Numbered from the stretch's first letter, positions 43,437 through 53,907 are shown. The stretch: 64,000 bases of DNA from Actinomycetospora chiangmaiensis DSM 45062 (GCF_000379625.1 NZ_KB903229.1:414247-478246), one strand, 5' to 3'. Numbers and translations: made by a program. The notes: generated by a model from the sequence alone, not told the origin.

Positions 43437-43508
43437 GGCCGGATTTTGGCATCTGATGGCGTTCCTGCCACTGGTGTTCGACGCACGGGCCCGGCATCGT
43501 TCCCGCTC

Positions 43509-44804
43509 GTGACCGCCGAGGCCCCCGCCACGACCCCCCGCACCCGCTCCTCCTGGTGGCCCTGGGCCGTCGCGGTGACGGCGTTCGTCGCGCTCATGGG
43601 GGCCGCCGGCTTCCGGTCCGCCCCGGGCGTGCTGATCGCGCCGCTGCACGAGGAGTTCGGCTGGTCGACGGCCACGATCTCCACCGCGGTCTCGATCAAC
43701 CTCGTGCTCTACGGCGTCATCTCGCCGTTCGCGGCCGCGCTCATGGAGCGGTTCGGGATGCGCCGCGTGGTCGGCGGCGCGCTGCTGCTGGTGGCGGCGG
43801 GCAGCGGGCTCACCGTCCTCATGACCCAGGTGTGGCAGCTGATGCTGCTCTGGGGCGTGCTCGTCGGGGTCGGCACCGGCTCGATGGCGCTCGCCTTCGT
43901 CGCGACCGTGACCGGCCGTTGGTTCGTCCGGCGCCGCGGCCTGGTCAGCGGGGTCCTGACGGCGGCCCAGGCCGCGGGCGGCCTCGTCTTCCTGCCGCTC
44001 ATGGCGTCGCTGTCGGAGAGCGTCGGCTGGCGGGCGGCGTCGCTGCTCGTGGCCGCGGGAGCGCTCATCGTCGTGCCGGTGGTGGTGCTCTTCCTGCGCG
44101 ACTCCCCGGTCGACGTCGGCACCGTCGCCCACGGCGCCGACCCCGGCTCCGTCGCCGCGGCCTTCCCGACGACGGGTGGCGCGGGTGGGGCCGCCCGGCG
44201 TGCGGTCTCGGTGCTCGGCGAGGCGGCCCGCACCCGGACGTTCTGGCTGCTCGCGGGCGGGTTCGCGATCTGCGGCGCGACGACGGTGGGGCTCCTGGGG
44301 ACCCACTTCGTCCCCGCCGCGCACGACCACGGGATGCCCGCGACGACGGCGGCGGGGCTGCTCGCGCTGGTCGGTGTGTTCGACGTCCTGGGCACGATCC
44401 TGTCCGGCTGGCTCACCGACCGGTGGGACCCGCGTCGGCTGCTCGCCGTCTACTACGTGCTGCGGGGCGCCTCGCTGCTCGTGCTGCCGCTGCTCCTGGC
44501 GCCGACCACGGTGCCGCCGATGTGGGCGTTCGTCGTCTTCTACGGGCTGGACTGGGTGGCGACCGTGCCGCCGACCGTCGCGCTGTGCCGGGAACGGTTC
44601 GGGGACCGCGGGCCGATCGTGTTCGGGTGGGTGTTCGCGTCGCACCAGGTCGGCTCGGCGATCGCGGCGGTCGGGGCGGGCATCATCCGCGACACCACCG
44701 GCAGCTACGACGGCGCCTGGTGGGGTGCGGGTGCCCTGTGCGTCGTGGCGGCCGGTCTGTCGCTCGCGATCAGCCGGGCGGTGTCGCCGGCCGTGCGGAG
44801 CTGA
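43509..44804 (+). CDS. MFS transporter, monocarboxylate/OFA-like
   Basis: 431 residues with twelve predicted helices. LHEEFGWSTATISTAVSINL after helix 1 and GLLGTHFVPAAHDHGM at helix 7 resemble the OFA/monocarboxylate-type group, where the pattern F-G-W-S is common. A basic segment FVRRRGLVSGV follows helix 4. The substrate may be an organic acid. GTG 43509 is the start next to the divergent GlxA-type regulator. The last 35 bases overlap the convergent GAF-domain regulator. Confidence 0.87.
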   Translation: MTAEAPATTPRTRSSWWPWAVAVTAFVALMGAAGFRSAPGVLIAPLHEEFGWSTATISTAVSINLVLYGVISPFAAALMERFGMRRVVGGALLLVAAGSGLTVLMTQVWQLMLLWGVLVGVGTGSMALAFVATVTGRWFVRRRGLVSGVLTAAQAAGGLVFLPLMASLSESVGWRAASLLVAAGALIVVPVVVLFLRDSPVDVGTVAHGADPGSVAAAFPTTGGAGGAARRAVSVLGEAARTRTFWLLAGGFAICGATTVGLLGTHFVPAAHDHGMPATTAAGLLALVGVFDVLGTILSGWLTDRWDPRRLLAVYYVLRGASLLVLPLLLAPTTVPPMWAFVVFYGLDWVATVPPTVALCRERFGDRGPIVFGWVFASHQVGSAIAAVGAGIIRDTTGSYDGAWWGAGALCVVAAGLSLAISRAVSPAVRS

Positions 44805-46284
44805 CCGACCCCGACCCGTCGTCCGGAAGGCCCGCGTGCCGGGGATCGCTCACCGGGAGCAGGTGGCGCAGCCGCTCGACGAGCTCGAGGTCGTCGCGCC
44901 CGGCGGACGTGCGGGAGAGCGCCCAGAGCGCGGCGGTGTCCCCGCCGCGGAGCACGGCGCGCCGGACCCCGACGTCGAGCTCGTCGCGCAGGGCGCGGAC
45001 GCCGGGCGCGTCGGAGGTCGGCAGCAGCTCCCCGCGCCCGACCAGGGCGGTGTCGGGCACGGCGCCGGATCGGAGCGCGTCGCGCAGCGTCAGGAAGTCG
45101 GCGTCGACCCGGGCCTCGATCCGGTAGGGCTGCGGTTTGACCACGCCGGCGCCGTTCGGGAGCGATTCGAGCAGGTGGCGCAGCCGGTGCATCTCCGCGC
45201 GGACGGTCACCGGGTTGCCGCGCTCGCCGTAGAGCTCGACGGCCAGCGCGTCGGCCGAGAGCCCCTCCGGATGCATCGCGAGGAGGGCCAGGAGCTCGGC
45301 GTGGCGGGCCCCGAGCCGCAGCGGGCGGCCGTCGAGCCGGGCGACCGGGCGGGGGACGCCCAGGAAGGGCAGCGCGAGCGTCGGGCGGACCCGGACCCCG
45401 GCCGGTCGCTCCAGCCGGAGCAGCCAGCCCTCGGCGAGCGGCTCGACGACGCCCTCGCCGTGCTCGCCGAGCGACACCCGGTCGCCCGCGCCGGGCAGCG
45501 TGACCCGGTCGTCGATCCAGCCGTGAGGGGTGGCGGCCAGGACCCGCCCGGCCGGGCTGAGCAGCGCTCCCGGGGCGTCGAGGCCGGACAGGTGCGGCAG
45601 GTTGCGCGTGCGCAGGCGTTCGTCGCGGATGGCCTGGCGGGTGGCGAGGTGGTTCTCGGCGAGCCGGGCGGCCGCCGTGACCAGCGCCAGCGTGCTCGGA
45701 TGGAACGTCCGGACCGGGCCGGTGAGGTCGACCGCGCCGACCGCCTCGCCGGTGTCGGGGTCGTGGATCGGGGCGGCCGCGCACGTGAACCGGTGGTACT
45801 GCGCGACGAGGTGCTCCGACGAGTGGATCTGCACCGCGGCGTCGGAGGCGAGCGAGGTGCCCATCGCGTTGGTGCCGGCCGAGTCCTCGCTCCAGCGGAA
45901 TCCCTCGGCGAGCTCGAGGTCGTCGGCCAGGTGCAGCACTCCGGCGGCACCTTCACGCCACAGGATGTGGCCCTGCGCGTCGGTGACGATCATGACGTGC
46001 ATCGCCTCGTCGGCGATCTCGAGCAGCGTGGTCCGCAGCAGCGGGAGCACGGGGGAGAGCGGGTGGTGCTCGCGGATCCGGGCGAGCTCGCCGTCGTCGA
46101 ACACGCGGGCCGGGGCGCCGTGGTCGGGGTCGACGTGGGCCGCCAGGGACCGCCGCCAGGAGTCGGAGACGACCGTCCGGGGGTCGACCTCCGCCCGGCC
46201 TCCGCCCAGAACGGCGTCGCGCACGCGGGCGAGGAGGGCCGCGCGCTCGACCGGATCCCCCCAGGCGTCCGGGTTCGTCGTCAT
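44770..46284 (-). CDS. GAF-domain transcriptional regulator of aldehyde dehydrogenase
   Basis: 504 residues from ATG 46284. The N-terminal half resembles AcoR-type sensors: SDSWRRSLAAHVDPDH, IVTDAQGHILWREG and a GAF domain to ~225 (GFRWSEDSAGTNAMGTSLA, CAAAPIHDPDTGEAVGAVDLTG). The AAA+ sigma-54 domain of AcoR is absent. Instead, residues ~330-395 look like a winged helix of the OmpR/SARP type (LGARHAELLALLAMHPEGLS, TVRAEMHRLRHLL). It is divergent from the aldehyde dehydrogenase and should activate it in response to an aldehyde or alcohol. Its 3' end overlaps the MFS gene by 35 bases. Confidence 0.85.
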   Translation of the reverse strand: MTTNPDAWGDPVERAALLARVRDAVLGGGRAEVDPRTVVSDSWRRSLAAHVDPDHGAPARVFDDGELARIREHHPLSPVLPLLRTTLLEIADEAMHVMIVTDAQGHILWREGAAGVLHLADDLELAEGFRWSEDSAGTNAMGTSLASDAAVQIHSSEHLVAQYHRFTCAAAPIHDPDTGEAVGAVDLTGPVRTFHPSTLALVTAAARLAENHLATRQAIRDERLRTRNLPHLSGLDAPGALLSPAGRVLAATPHGWIDDRVTLPGAGDRVSLGEHGEGVVEPLAEGWLLRLERPAGVRVRPTLALPFLGVPRPVARLDGRPLRLGARHAELLALLAMHPEGLSADALAVELYGERGNPVTVRAEMHRLRHLLESLPNGAGVVKPQPYRIEARVDADFLTLRDALRSGAVPDTALVGRGELLPTSDAPGVRALRDELDVGVRRAVLRGGDTAALWALSRTSAGRDDLELVERLRHLLPVSDPRHAGLPDDGSGSVSSARPATPPG

Positions 46285-46392
46285 CCACCACCCCGTGGAC
46301 CTCGTCGGGCCGAACGTCCATCGTGCGGGCGGTCGATCGTCGAGGCAACCCCCCCGCGGTTCCTCATCTGCGGATCGGATCGTCCGGCCTGC

Positions 46393-46420
46393 TTGCATCT
46401 GCGTGCAACGTCGGTGCAAC
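46393..46420. promoter_or_regulatory. Candidate operator with TTGCA/TGCAA repeats
   Basis: TTGCA (46393-46397) and TGCAA (46404-46408) form an inverted pair, and TGCAA recurs at 46415-46419. The site lies midway between the divergent GAF-domain regulator and the aldehyde dehydrogenase. Confidence 0.4.
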
Positions 46421-46521
46421 CCTCGGCGCCATAGCGTTCTCGGTCACAGGAGCGGACGCGTCGTGCGTCACCGCTCCACCGTGCCAGCACGGCGAGCCGA
46501 CCACCTCTGGGAGGACCAACG

Positions 46522-48045
<1,524 letters not shown>

Positions 48046-48082
48046 TCGGGCCCGCGCCGACGACGCCGGAGGGAGGCCTGCG

Positions 48083-48523
48083 ATGACCGAGATCAGTACC
48101 AGCACCGACGTCACCGAGGAGGTGCCGGAGGTGCCCGGTTCCGGGACGACCGCGCGCGTCGCGCTGTCCCCACAGGCCTCCGAACTCCTCGTCACACTCA
48201 CCGAGCTGCACGGCCCGCTGATGTTCCACCAGTCCGGCGGGTGCTGCGACGGCAGCGCCCCGATGTGTTATCCGGACGGTGATTTCAAGCTCGGCGGGCA
48301 GGACGTCCACCTCGGGGACCTCGAGGTGGAGGGTCTGGAGAAGCCGATCGGGTTCCACATGTCGGCGTCGCAGTTCGAGTACTGGAAGCACACCCACCTC
48401 ACCGTCGACGTCGTCAAGGGCCGCGGCAGCGGGTTCAGCGTCGAGGCGCCCGAGGGCGTCCGGTTCATCATCCGCTCGCGGCTGTTCACCGACGACGAAT
48501 GGCGGGCGCTCGAGGGGGCGTGA
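48083..48523 (+). CDS. DUF779 protein
   Basis: 146 residues, 37 bp after the aldehyde dehydrogenase. The conserved core is GPLMFHQSGGCCDGSAPMCYPDGDF, with a CC pair and a third Cys that suggest a metal or redox site, then GFHMSASQFEYWKHTHLTVDV. DUF779 genes almost always accompany this type of aldehyde dehydrogenase; the role is unknown. The first ~25 residues are Thr/Glu-rich and variable. Confidence 0.92.
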   Translation: MTEISTSTDVTEEVPEVPGSGTTARVALSPQASELLVTLTELHGPLMFHQSGGCCDGSAPMCYPDGDFKLGGQDVHLGDLEVEGLEKPIGFHMSASQFEYWKHTHLTVDVVKGRGSGFSVEAPEGVRFIIRSRLFTDDEWRALEGA

Positions 48524-48546
48524 GCCTTCCGCACCGCATCGCACGC

Positions 48547-48578
48547 AGGGCACCCTGGTCCGTCGGCCGGGGTGCCCT
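48547..48578 (+). terminator. 9-bp stem-loop terminator
   Basis: AGGGCACCC (48547-48555) and GGGTGCCCT (48570-48578), followed by TCGTGTGT. It ends the aldehyde dehydrogenase-DUF779 operon. Confidence 0.8.
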
Positions 48579-48614
48579 TCGTGTGTCCCGACCCCTGCAC
48601 CGACGGAGGACAGC

Positions 48615-49214
48615 GTGACCGAACCGAGCACCACACTGCGCGAGCTGACCGGGATGCCAGGCGACCCGGCACCCCTGACCGGCTCCGCGCTCGTGATGAT
48701 CGACCTGCAGAACACCTACACCCGGGGCGTGATGGCGCTCGAGAACGTGGAGCCCGCCATCGAGGAGGCGGCCCGCCTGCTCGAGCGCGCCCGGGCCGCC
48801 GGGTCGACCGTCGTGCACGTCCAGCACGAGGCCGGAGCCGGGACGCCGTACGACACGAATGCCGAGATCGGCGCGATCGTCGACGCGGTCGCCCCGCGGC
48901 CCGGCGAGCACCGCGTGGTGAAGAACTTCCCGAGTTCGTTCGTGAACACCGACCTCGAGGAGTACCTGCGCGGCGCCGGCGTCACGAATCTCGTTCTCGC
49001 GGGCTTCATGACGCACATGTGCGTGAACTCGACCGCACGGAGCGCGTTCAACCTCGGGTTCGCCCCGACCGTCGTCGCCGGGGCCACGGCCACCCGTGCG
49101 CTGCCCGGCCCCAACGGGGTGGTGGAGGCGTCCGCGCTGCAGTCCGCGAGCCTCGCCGCGCTCTCCGACATGTTCGCGGTCGTCGTTCCCGACTCCTCGG
49201 CCGTTCCCGACTGA
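48615..49214 (+). CDS. Isochorismatase-family cysteine hydrolase
   Basis: 199 residues from GTG 48615 with GGAGGA upstream. The catalytic triad is Asp 30 (VMIDLQNTY), Lys 103 (RVVKNFPSSF) and Cys 136 (THMCVNST). This fold includes isochorismatase, nicotinamidase and N-carbamoyl amidases; the exact reaction is unknown. Residues 84-92 region HEAGAGTPYDTNAEIG is typical of the unassigned group often annotated near amidases. It stands alone between two terminator-flanked units. Confidence 0.9.
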   Translation: MTEPSTTLRELTGMPGDPAPLTGSALVMIDLQNTYTRGVMALENVEPAIEEAARLLERARAAGSTVVHVQHEAGAGTPYDTNAEIGAIVDAVAPRPGEHRVVKNFPSSFVNTDLEEYLRGAGVTNLVLAGFMTHMCVNSTARSAFNLGFAPTVVAGATATRALPGPNGVVEASALQSASLAALSDMFAVVVPDSSAVPD

Positions 49215-49270
49215 GGTGTTCACGCGCGTCACACCATTCCGTGGTGCGTCACCGATCACGGGAACCCGCC

Positions 49271-49300
49271 TCGACACGACGACGGGCGCGCAATTACGCT
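49271..49300 (+). promoter_or_regulatory. Candidate lsr2 promoter
   Basis: TCGACA (49271-49276) and TACGCT (49295-49300) are separated by 18 bases. The transcript would have a leader of about 70 bases before GTG 49380. Confidence 0.5.
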
Positions 49301-49379
49301 GCGCCGCGAACCATTCCGGTTCACGGCGCGCGGCGACGCGCGACCGGCCGCTCAGGGGGTCGTGGAAGGAATTCAACGC

Positions 49380-49754
49380 GTGGCGCAGAAAGTGGTCGTG
49401 ACCCTCGTCGACGATCTCGACGAGACCGAGGCCGACGAGACCGTCGAGTTCGGTATCGACGGGACGACCTACGAGATCGACCTGTCCGACGCGAATGCGT
49501 CGAAGCTCCGTGACGAGCTCGCCGACTACGTGGCACACGCCCGCAAGACGTCGGGCCGGCGTCGTTCCGGCGGTGCCAAGGCCGCTGCGGCCCCTGCCGC
49601 CCCGGCGCGCAAGGGTGGTGGCCGGGCCTCGGTGGACCGTGAGCAGAACCAGGCCATCCGGGAGTGGGCGCGCAAGAACACCAACTACAACGTGTCGGAA
49701 CGCGGTCGCATCCCCTCCGAGGTCAGCGAGGCCTACCACAAGGCGCACGGCTGA
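49380..49754 (+). CDS. lsr2: Lsr2 nucleoid-associated H-NS-like protein
   Basis: 124 residues from GTG 49380 (GAAGGA 9-14 bases upstream; a start at 49362 would include that site in the protein). [13 protein letters not shown] and [27 protein letters not shown] form the N-terminal dimer domain. A basic Ala/Lys/Arg linker follows, then the C-terminal DNA-binding domain ([23 protein letters not shown]) with RGR at ~108-110, which enters the minor groove. It bridges DNA and silences AT-rich, horizontally acquired genes. In relatives lysS lies upstream; here it does not. Confidence 0.97.
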   Translation: MAQKVVVTLVDDLDETEADETVEFGIDGTTYEIDLSDANASKLRDELADYVAHARKTSGRRRSGGAKAAAAPAAPARKGGGRASVDREQNQAIREWARKNTNYNVSERGRIPSEVSEAYHKAHG

Positions 49755-49773
49755 TCCCGACGCTCCACCACGG

Positions 49774-49813
49774 ACGGGCCGTTCGTCACCTCTCCCGGTG
49801 ACGGGCGGCCCGT
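49774..49813 (+). terminator. Two-tier stem-loop terminator of lsr2
   Basis: Outer arms ACGGGCCG (49774-49781) and CGGCCCGT (49806-49813), with inner arms GTCACC and GGTGAC around TCTCCC. It lies 20 bases after the lsr2 stop. Confidence 0.85.
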
Positions 49814-49848
49814 TCGTCGTCTAAGGAGTCGACGTCGATCGCAGGTCG

Positions 49849-49854
49849 TACGCT
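49849..49854 (+). promoter_or_regulatory. -10 box TACGCT, leaderless geometry
   Basis: TACGCT ends 7 bases before ATG 49862 of the MarR gene. Confidence 0.5.
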
Positions 49855-49861
49855 ATCGCTT

Positions 49862-50287
49862 ATGACCGATGAGGCGGCCGACCTGCGTCGAGCGGTGCAA
49901 CGTCTCGCGCGGCGGCTCCGGGACGAGCGCCCGCGCGGGCCGATCACGGACGTCCAGCGAGGGCTTCTCGCGCAGATCATGGATCACGGCCCGCAGAACG
50001 CCGCCGCACTGGCCCGGCGCGCGCACACCACGCCGCAGGCGCTGACCCGGCCACTCTCGGCCCTCGTCGAGGCCGGCGTCCTGGAGCGGACTCCGAATCC
50101 GCACGACGGTCGTAAATATGTGTTGATCATCTCGGCGAGCGGGTGGACGCTGCTCCGCGAGGACGCCGCGCCCCGGGACGCCTGGCTCGCGGCGGGCCTC
50201 GCGGACCTGACCGACGCCGAGCGGGACCTGCTCGGCATCGCCGCCCGCCTGCTCGACGACCTGGCGCGGCGGCCCGGAGGGGAGTGA
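49862..50287 (+). CDS. MarR-family transcriptional regulator
   Basis: 141 residues. The winged helix-turn-helix is visible from GLLAQIMDHGPQNAAALARRAHTTPQALTRPLSALVEAGVLERTPNPHDGRKYVL (~34-88), with recognition helix PQALTRPLSALV and a DGR wing. It is followed 3 bp later by the GT39 gene, so they form one operon and the regulator probably controls the glycosyltransferase. A leaderless promoter is predicted. Ligand unknown. Confidence 0.9.
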   Translation: MTDEAADLRRAVQRLARRLRDERPRGPITDVQRGLLAQIMDHGPQNAAALARRAHTTPQALTRPLSALVEAGVLERTPNPHDGRKYVLIISASGWTLLREDAAPRDAWLAAGLADLTDAERDLLGIAARLLDDLARRPGGE

Positions 50288-50290
50288 ACG

Positions 50291-52072
50291 ATGGACGAGC
50301 GCGGGACGCGGACCTGGTGGGGCGCCATCGTCGTGGCGGCGGTGCTCACCGGGCTAACGGGGGCGTGGGGGATCGCGCGTGACCCGCTCGAGCCGTACTA
50401 CGAGGCGGCCGTGCGGTCGATGGCCGGCGACGCCCACGCGTTCTGGTTCGGCGCCTTCGACCCGGCCGCCACGCTCACGATGGACAAGCTGCCGGGTGCC
50501 TTCTGGGTGCAGGCCCTCGTCGTCGCCGTGGCCGGGCCCTCACCGTCGGCGATGGTGCTCCCGCAGGTCGTCGAGATGGTCCTCGCGGTCGTCGTCCTCG
50601 CCGTGGCCGTGCGGTCACTGACTCGGTCGCCCGCCGCCGGGGTGGTCGCGGCGCTCGTGCTCGCGGTGAGCCCGGCCGCGGTCGGGGTCGCGCGCGGCAA
50701 CGTGGCCGACCCCCTGATGATCCTGCTCCTGGTGACCGCCGCGTGGGCGGTGGCGCGGGCGCTGCGCACCGAGCGCTCCGTGGGCTGGCTCGCGGCGGCC
50801 GGCCTCGCCGTCGGGCTCGCGTTCCAGGCGAAGATGCTCGCGGCCTGGCTCGTGCTGCCCGCCCTGGCGGTCGCCTTCTTGGTGGCGGCCCCGGTGCCCG
50901 TGGGCCGCCGGGTGACGGCGACCGCGGTCGGTGGGGCCGTGACCGCGGTCGTCTCCCTCGCCTGGATCGGCGCCGTGTCGCTCGTGCCGGCCACCGGGCG
51001 ACCGTGGGTGGACGGCAGCACCGACGACTCGGAGCTCGCCCAGGTGTTCGTCTACAACGGGCTGGGCCGGCTGGGCGCGCAGAACCCGCTCCAGGAGCTC
51101 GTGGGGCAGGGCCTCGCGCTCACGGCCCCGGGCACCGGCGGCGAGGGCCCCTCGGCGCTGCGGCTGTTCGTCGGCGACCTCGGGCGGGCGACCGGGTGGC
51201 TGGCGCCCGCGGCGCTGCTGGCGCTGGCGGTCGGCCTGTGGGCGACGCGACGCGCACCCCGCACCGACCCCCGGCGGGCCGCCTACCTGCTGTTCGGGCT
51301 CTGGCTGCTGGTCTACGGCGTCGCCTTCAGCGCGGGCGCGGTGGTCAACGTCTACTACGTCGCCACCCTGGCCCCCGCGATCGCCGGCCTGCTCGGCACG
51401 GCGTTCGCGCACCTGGTCGCGGAGCGGGAGCGGCGGGGCGCGCGCGTCGGTGCTGCGGCGGCTGTCGTCGTGACCATCGCCTACGGGGCGAGCCTGGTCC
51501 TGCGCTCCGAACACCCGCTGGTGACGCCGGTGGTCGTCGCAGCCGTCCTCGGTGCGGTGGCGGTCGGCCTCGTGATGACCGCGCGCCGGGGCGCCCTCGT
51601 CACCGCGCTGGTCGCCGTCCTGGTCCTCCCCGTGGCGGCCACCGGGTGGTTGCTGGCCCTCGGCGGCGGCGCCTTCGACACGCCCTACGAGCCCGTCCGC
51701 GAGGTCCGCGCCGTGCGGGTCCTCCTGGTGGCGGCGCCCCGGCTGGCCGCGGGCACGCTGCCCGGGCTGGAGCGGTCCCGGGCGGGGGCGCCGGACCTCA
51801 TGGCCGTGCAGTCGTCCGCGGTGGCCTCGGTGTTCGCCTACCCCACCGGCGACGAGGTGCTCCCGATCGGCGGCTTCACCGGCACCGGCCCGACCCCCAC
51901 CCTCGCCCAGGTGCGCGAGGACGTGGCCGCGGGCCGCTTCCACGTCGTGCTGTCCTTCCCGAGCAGCGATCCACGGCTGGTGTGGGTCGCGCAGCACTGC
52001 CGGGCGCAGCGGTCGGTGGACCCGACCTTCCAGGTGCACGTCTGTGACCCCGCCGACGCGGCACGCCCCTGA
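50291..52072 (+). CDS. Polytopic glycosyltransferase, GT39/ArnT-like
   Basis: 593 residues with about twelve helices. The first extracytoplasmic loop carries LEPYYEAAVRSMAGDAHAFWFG and TLTMDKLPGAFWVQAL, the acidic and DK(L/P)P segments of GT-C family members that use polyprenyl-phosphate sugars. The C-terminal ~120 residues are a soluble extracytoplasmic domain (VFAYPTGDEVLPIGGFTGTGPTPTL). Such proteins modify lipids or cell-wall polymers with a sugar. AGGGGAG precedes the ATG. The convergent glutamine amidotransferase-like gene begins 3 bp beyond its stop with no terminator. Confidence 0.86.
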   Translation: MDERGTRTWWGAIVVAAVLTGLTGAWGIARDPLEPYYEAAVRSMAGDAHAFWFGAFDPAATLTMDKLPGAFWVQALVVAVAGPSPSAMVLPQVVEMVLAVVVLAVAVRSLTRSPAAGVVAALVLAVSPAAVGVARGNVADPLMILLLVTAAWAVARALRTERSVGWLAAAGLAVGLAFQAKMLAAWLVLPALAVAFLVAAPVPVGRRVTATAVGGAVTAVVSLAWIGAVSLVPATGRPWVDGSTDDSELAQVFVYNGLGRLGAQNPLQELVGQGLALTAPGTGGEGPSALRLFVGDLGRATGWLAPAALLALAVGLWATRRAPRTDPRRAAYLLFGLWLLVYGVAFSAGAVVNVYYVATLAPAIAGLLGTAFAHLVAERERRGARVGAAAAVVVTIAYGASLVLRSEHPLVTPVVVAAVLGAVAVGLVMTARRGALVTALVAVLVLPVAATGWLLALGGGAFDTPYEPVREVRAVRVLLVAAPRLAAGTLPGLERSRAGAPDLMAVQSSAVASVFAYPTGDEVLPIGGFTGTGPTPTLAQVREDVAAGRFHVVLSFPSSDPRLVWVAQHCRAQRSVDPTFQVHVCDPADAARP

Positions 52073-52075
52073 TCC

Positions 52076-52693
52076 TCAGTCCAGGAGCGCGTCGAGCAGG
52101 CGCGGCGCGGCTGCCACGGCCGCGGGGGCGTGCCGCGCGGTGGCGGTCCGCAGCCCGTCGTCCGCGCGGGTCGCCGGGACGGCGAACCAGCGCTCGAGCA
52201 GGGCCGGGGTCATCTCGGGGTGGAACTGCACGCCGCCCCAGCGGCCGTGGCGGAAGGCGGCGACGCCCGCGTCGTCGGTCGCGAGGATCTCGCTTCCCGA
52301 CGGCGGGTGGAGCTGGTCGGCGTGCCACGAGAACCAGGGGCCAGGGGCAATGCGGTCGTCGTGCGGGACGACCGGGAACCAGCCGACGCGCGGTTGCTGC
52401 AGTCGGCGCACGGTCCCTCCGAGCGCCTCGGCGACCAGCTGGGCACCGAAGCAGACGCCGAGCACGTGGGCACCGGCGTCGTGGGCCGTCGTCAGGAAGC
52501 GGCGCTCGCGGTCGAGCCAGCCCATGGCGGACCGGGGCCACGGCGCGCCGAGCACGACGACGCGGTCGTAGGGCGTCGGGTCGGGGAAGACGACGTCGAC
52601 GTCCGGGAGGGCGGTGAACCACTCGACCTCGCCGAGGTCGAGGCAGCCGAGCCCGGCGACGGCGTCGTGCCCGACGACGAGGGTGCGGGTCAC
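52076..52693 (-). CDS. Class I glutamine amidotransferase-like protein
   Basis: 205 residues from GTG 52693 (GTGA overlap with the MarR gene before it). The triad is visible: nucleophile Cys in HVLGVCFGAQLVAEALGG (~91) and His-Glu in GGVQFHPEMTP. FSWHADQL is the usual extra His segment. Stand-alone members (GuaA-like or gamma-glutamyl hydrolase-like) either release ammonia for an unlinked partner or cleave gamma-glutamyl bonds. No acceptor enzyme is next to it. Confidence 0.88.
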   Translation of the reverse strand: MTRTLVVGHDAVAGLGCLDLGEVEWFTALPDVDVVFPDPTPYDRVVVLGAPWPRSAMGWLDRERRFLTTAHDAGAHVLGVCFGAQLVAEALGGTVRRLQQPRVGWFPVVPHDDRIAPGPWFSWHADQLHPPSGSEILATDDAGVAAFRHGRWGGVQFHPEMTPALLERWFAVPATRADDGLRTATARHAPAAVAAAPRLLDALLD

Positions 52694-53151
52694 GACGGCA
52701 GGTCGCGGTAGCCCGGGTGCACCCCGGCGGTGAGGCCCTCCGCGGCCGCGACGCGGCCGAGCAGGTCGGCGAGGGTGCGGCGCTCGTCGGCGTCGAGGCT
52801 CGCGAGGAGGGCGTCCTCGTGCTCGGCGGCGAGGCGACCGAGGTCGCGCACCAGGTCCTCGCCGGCGGCCGTGAGGTGGACCGCGTACAGCCGGCGGTCG
52901 TCGGGGTTGCGGCGCCGTTCGAGCACCCCGCGCCCCTCCAGGGCGTCGACCAGGGCGACCAGGCGTGTCGCCGGGGTGCCGAGCTGCGCGGCGAGCGCCT
53001 GCTGGCTGCGCCCCGGCTCGCGGGCGACCGCGCGGAGGAGTCCGGCCTGGGGCGGGGTCAGGTCGACGGCGGCCACCCGCTCGCCGAAGCGCCGGGCCGC
53101 GTGCGTGCCGAGCTGGGTGAGGAGGAAGGCGGCGCCGGAGGGTCGGTCCAC
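52690..53151 (-). CDS. MarR-family transcriptional regulator
   Basis: 153 residues from GTG 53151, supported by TATCGT 7 bases upstream on the minus strand. The winged helix is LTPPQAGLLRAVAREPGRSQQALAAQLGTPATRLVALVDALEGRGVLERRRNPDDRR, with recognition helix PATRLVALVDAL and a DDR wing. It is divergent from a membrane protein gene whose promoter region contains ACAACTTGT, a MarR-like site. It probably controls both directions. Co-transcribed with the amidotransferase-like gene. Confidence 0.9.
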   Translation of the reverse strand: MDRPSGAAFLLTQLGTHAARRFGERVAAVDLTPPQAGLLRAVAREPGRSQQALAAQLGTPATRLVALVDALEGRGVLERRRNPDDRRLYAVHLTAAGEDLVRDLGRLAAEHEDALLASLDADERRTLADLLGRVAAAEGLTAGVHPGYRDLPS

Positions 53152-53158
53152 GTCGGGA

Positions 53159-53164
53159 ACGATA
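53159..53164 (-). promoter_or_regulatory. -10 box TATCGT, leaderless geometry
   Basis: On the minus strand TATCGT ends 7 bases before GTG 53151 of the MarR gene. Confidence 0.5.
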
Positions 53165-53167
53165 GCC

Positions 53168-53205
53168 TTGACAAACCGTACTGGACGGAGACGATGACAA
53201 CTTGT
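53168..53205 (+). promoter_or_regulatory. Promoter with MarR-like operator
   Basis: TTGACA (53168-53173) is a consensus -35 box; GACGAT (53190-53195) follows after 16 bases. ACAACTTGT (53197-53205) is a short perfect inverted repeat placed where a repressor would block the transcript of the membrane protein gene. Confidence 0.5.
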
Positions 53206-53232
53206 AACGATTACTCGTCCGGAAGGCCCGCC

Positions 53233-53907
53233 ATGTCCTTGCCCCACGCCCGCCGCGGCGGTCCGCCCCTGCTCGCTCCCGCCCTCGCCTGGGCCGTCCT
53301 CACGGTCGCCGCGGGGGTGCTGCACCCCGGCACGCGGCCCGGAGCGGATCCCTCGACCACCCTCGCGCTGCTGCGGGACCACCCGGTCGCCGGTCAGCTC
53401 TCCGCGCTGGTGCTGATCGCGTCGGCAGCTCCGTTCGCGGTGTGGGTCGGCGCGGTGCACCACCGGCTGCAGCGGCTGGGCCTGCGGGTCGCCGGCCCGA
53501 CGCTCGGCCTCGCGGGCGGGCTCCTCGTCGCGGCGGTGCTCGTCGTCTCCGGTGCCGCGCAGTGGGCGGCGGTCGCGACGGCCGTCCCGGGCGGTGACGC
53601 GGCGGTCGTGGGGATGGAAGCACTCGCCTTCGCCCTGGGCGGGCCGGCGTTCGCCGTGCTGTTCGGCCTGCTCCTGGCGGGTTGCTCGGTGCCCACGCTG
53701 CTGGGAGGCCTCGTGCCGCGGGGCCTCGCCTGGGCCGGGCTCGTGCTCGCGGCCGTCGGCGTCGTCGCCGTCCTCGGGCTCGTGGTCCCGCCGCTGCAGT
53801 ACCTGCTGCCGGTCGTGCGGTTCGGTGGGCTGATCTGGCTGCTGTGGTTCTCGGCCATCCTGCCGGTGAGTCGACGCCGGACGGCCGAGCCGGCGGTCGC
53901 GGCGTGA
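53233..53907 (+). CDS. Six-helix membrane protein
   Basis: 224 residues from ATG 53233, chosen over ATG 53194 because GGAAGG ends 6 bases before it. About six hydrophobic helices with short loops (LLAPALAWAVLTVAAGVL first, LVLAAVGVVAVLGLVVPPLQYL late). It resembles DUF4386-like membrane proteins of actinomycetes but I do not recognise a function. It overlaps the NmrA-like gene by 4 bases and is divergent from a MarR gene, so the pair is probably a MarR-controlled operon. Confidence 0.8.
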   Translation: MSLPHARRGGPPLLAPALAWAVLTVAAGVLHPGTRPGADPSTTLALLRDHPVAGQLSALVLIASAAPFAVWVGAVHHRLQRLGLRVAGPTLGLAGGLLVAAVLVVSGAAQWAAVATAVPGGDAAVVGMEALAFALGGPAFAVLFGLLLAGCSVPTLLGGLVPRGLAWAGLVLAAVGVVAVLGLVVPPLQYLLPVVRFGGLIWLLWFSAILPVSRRRTAEPAVAA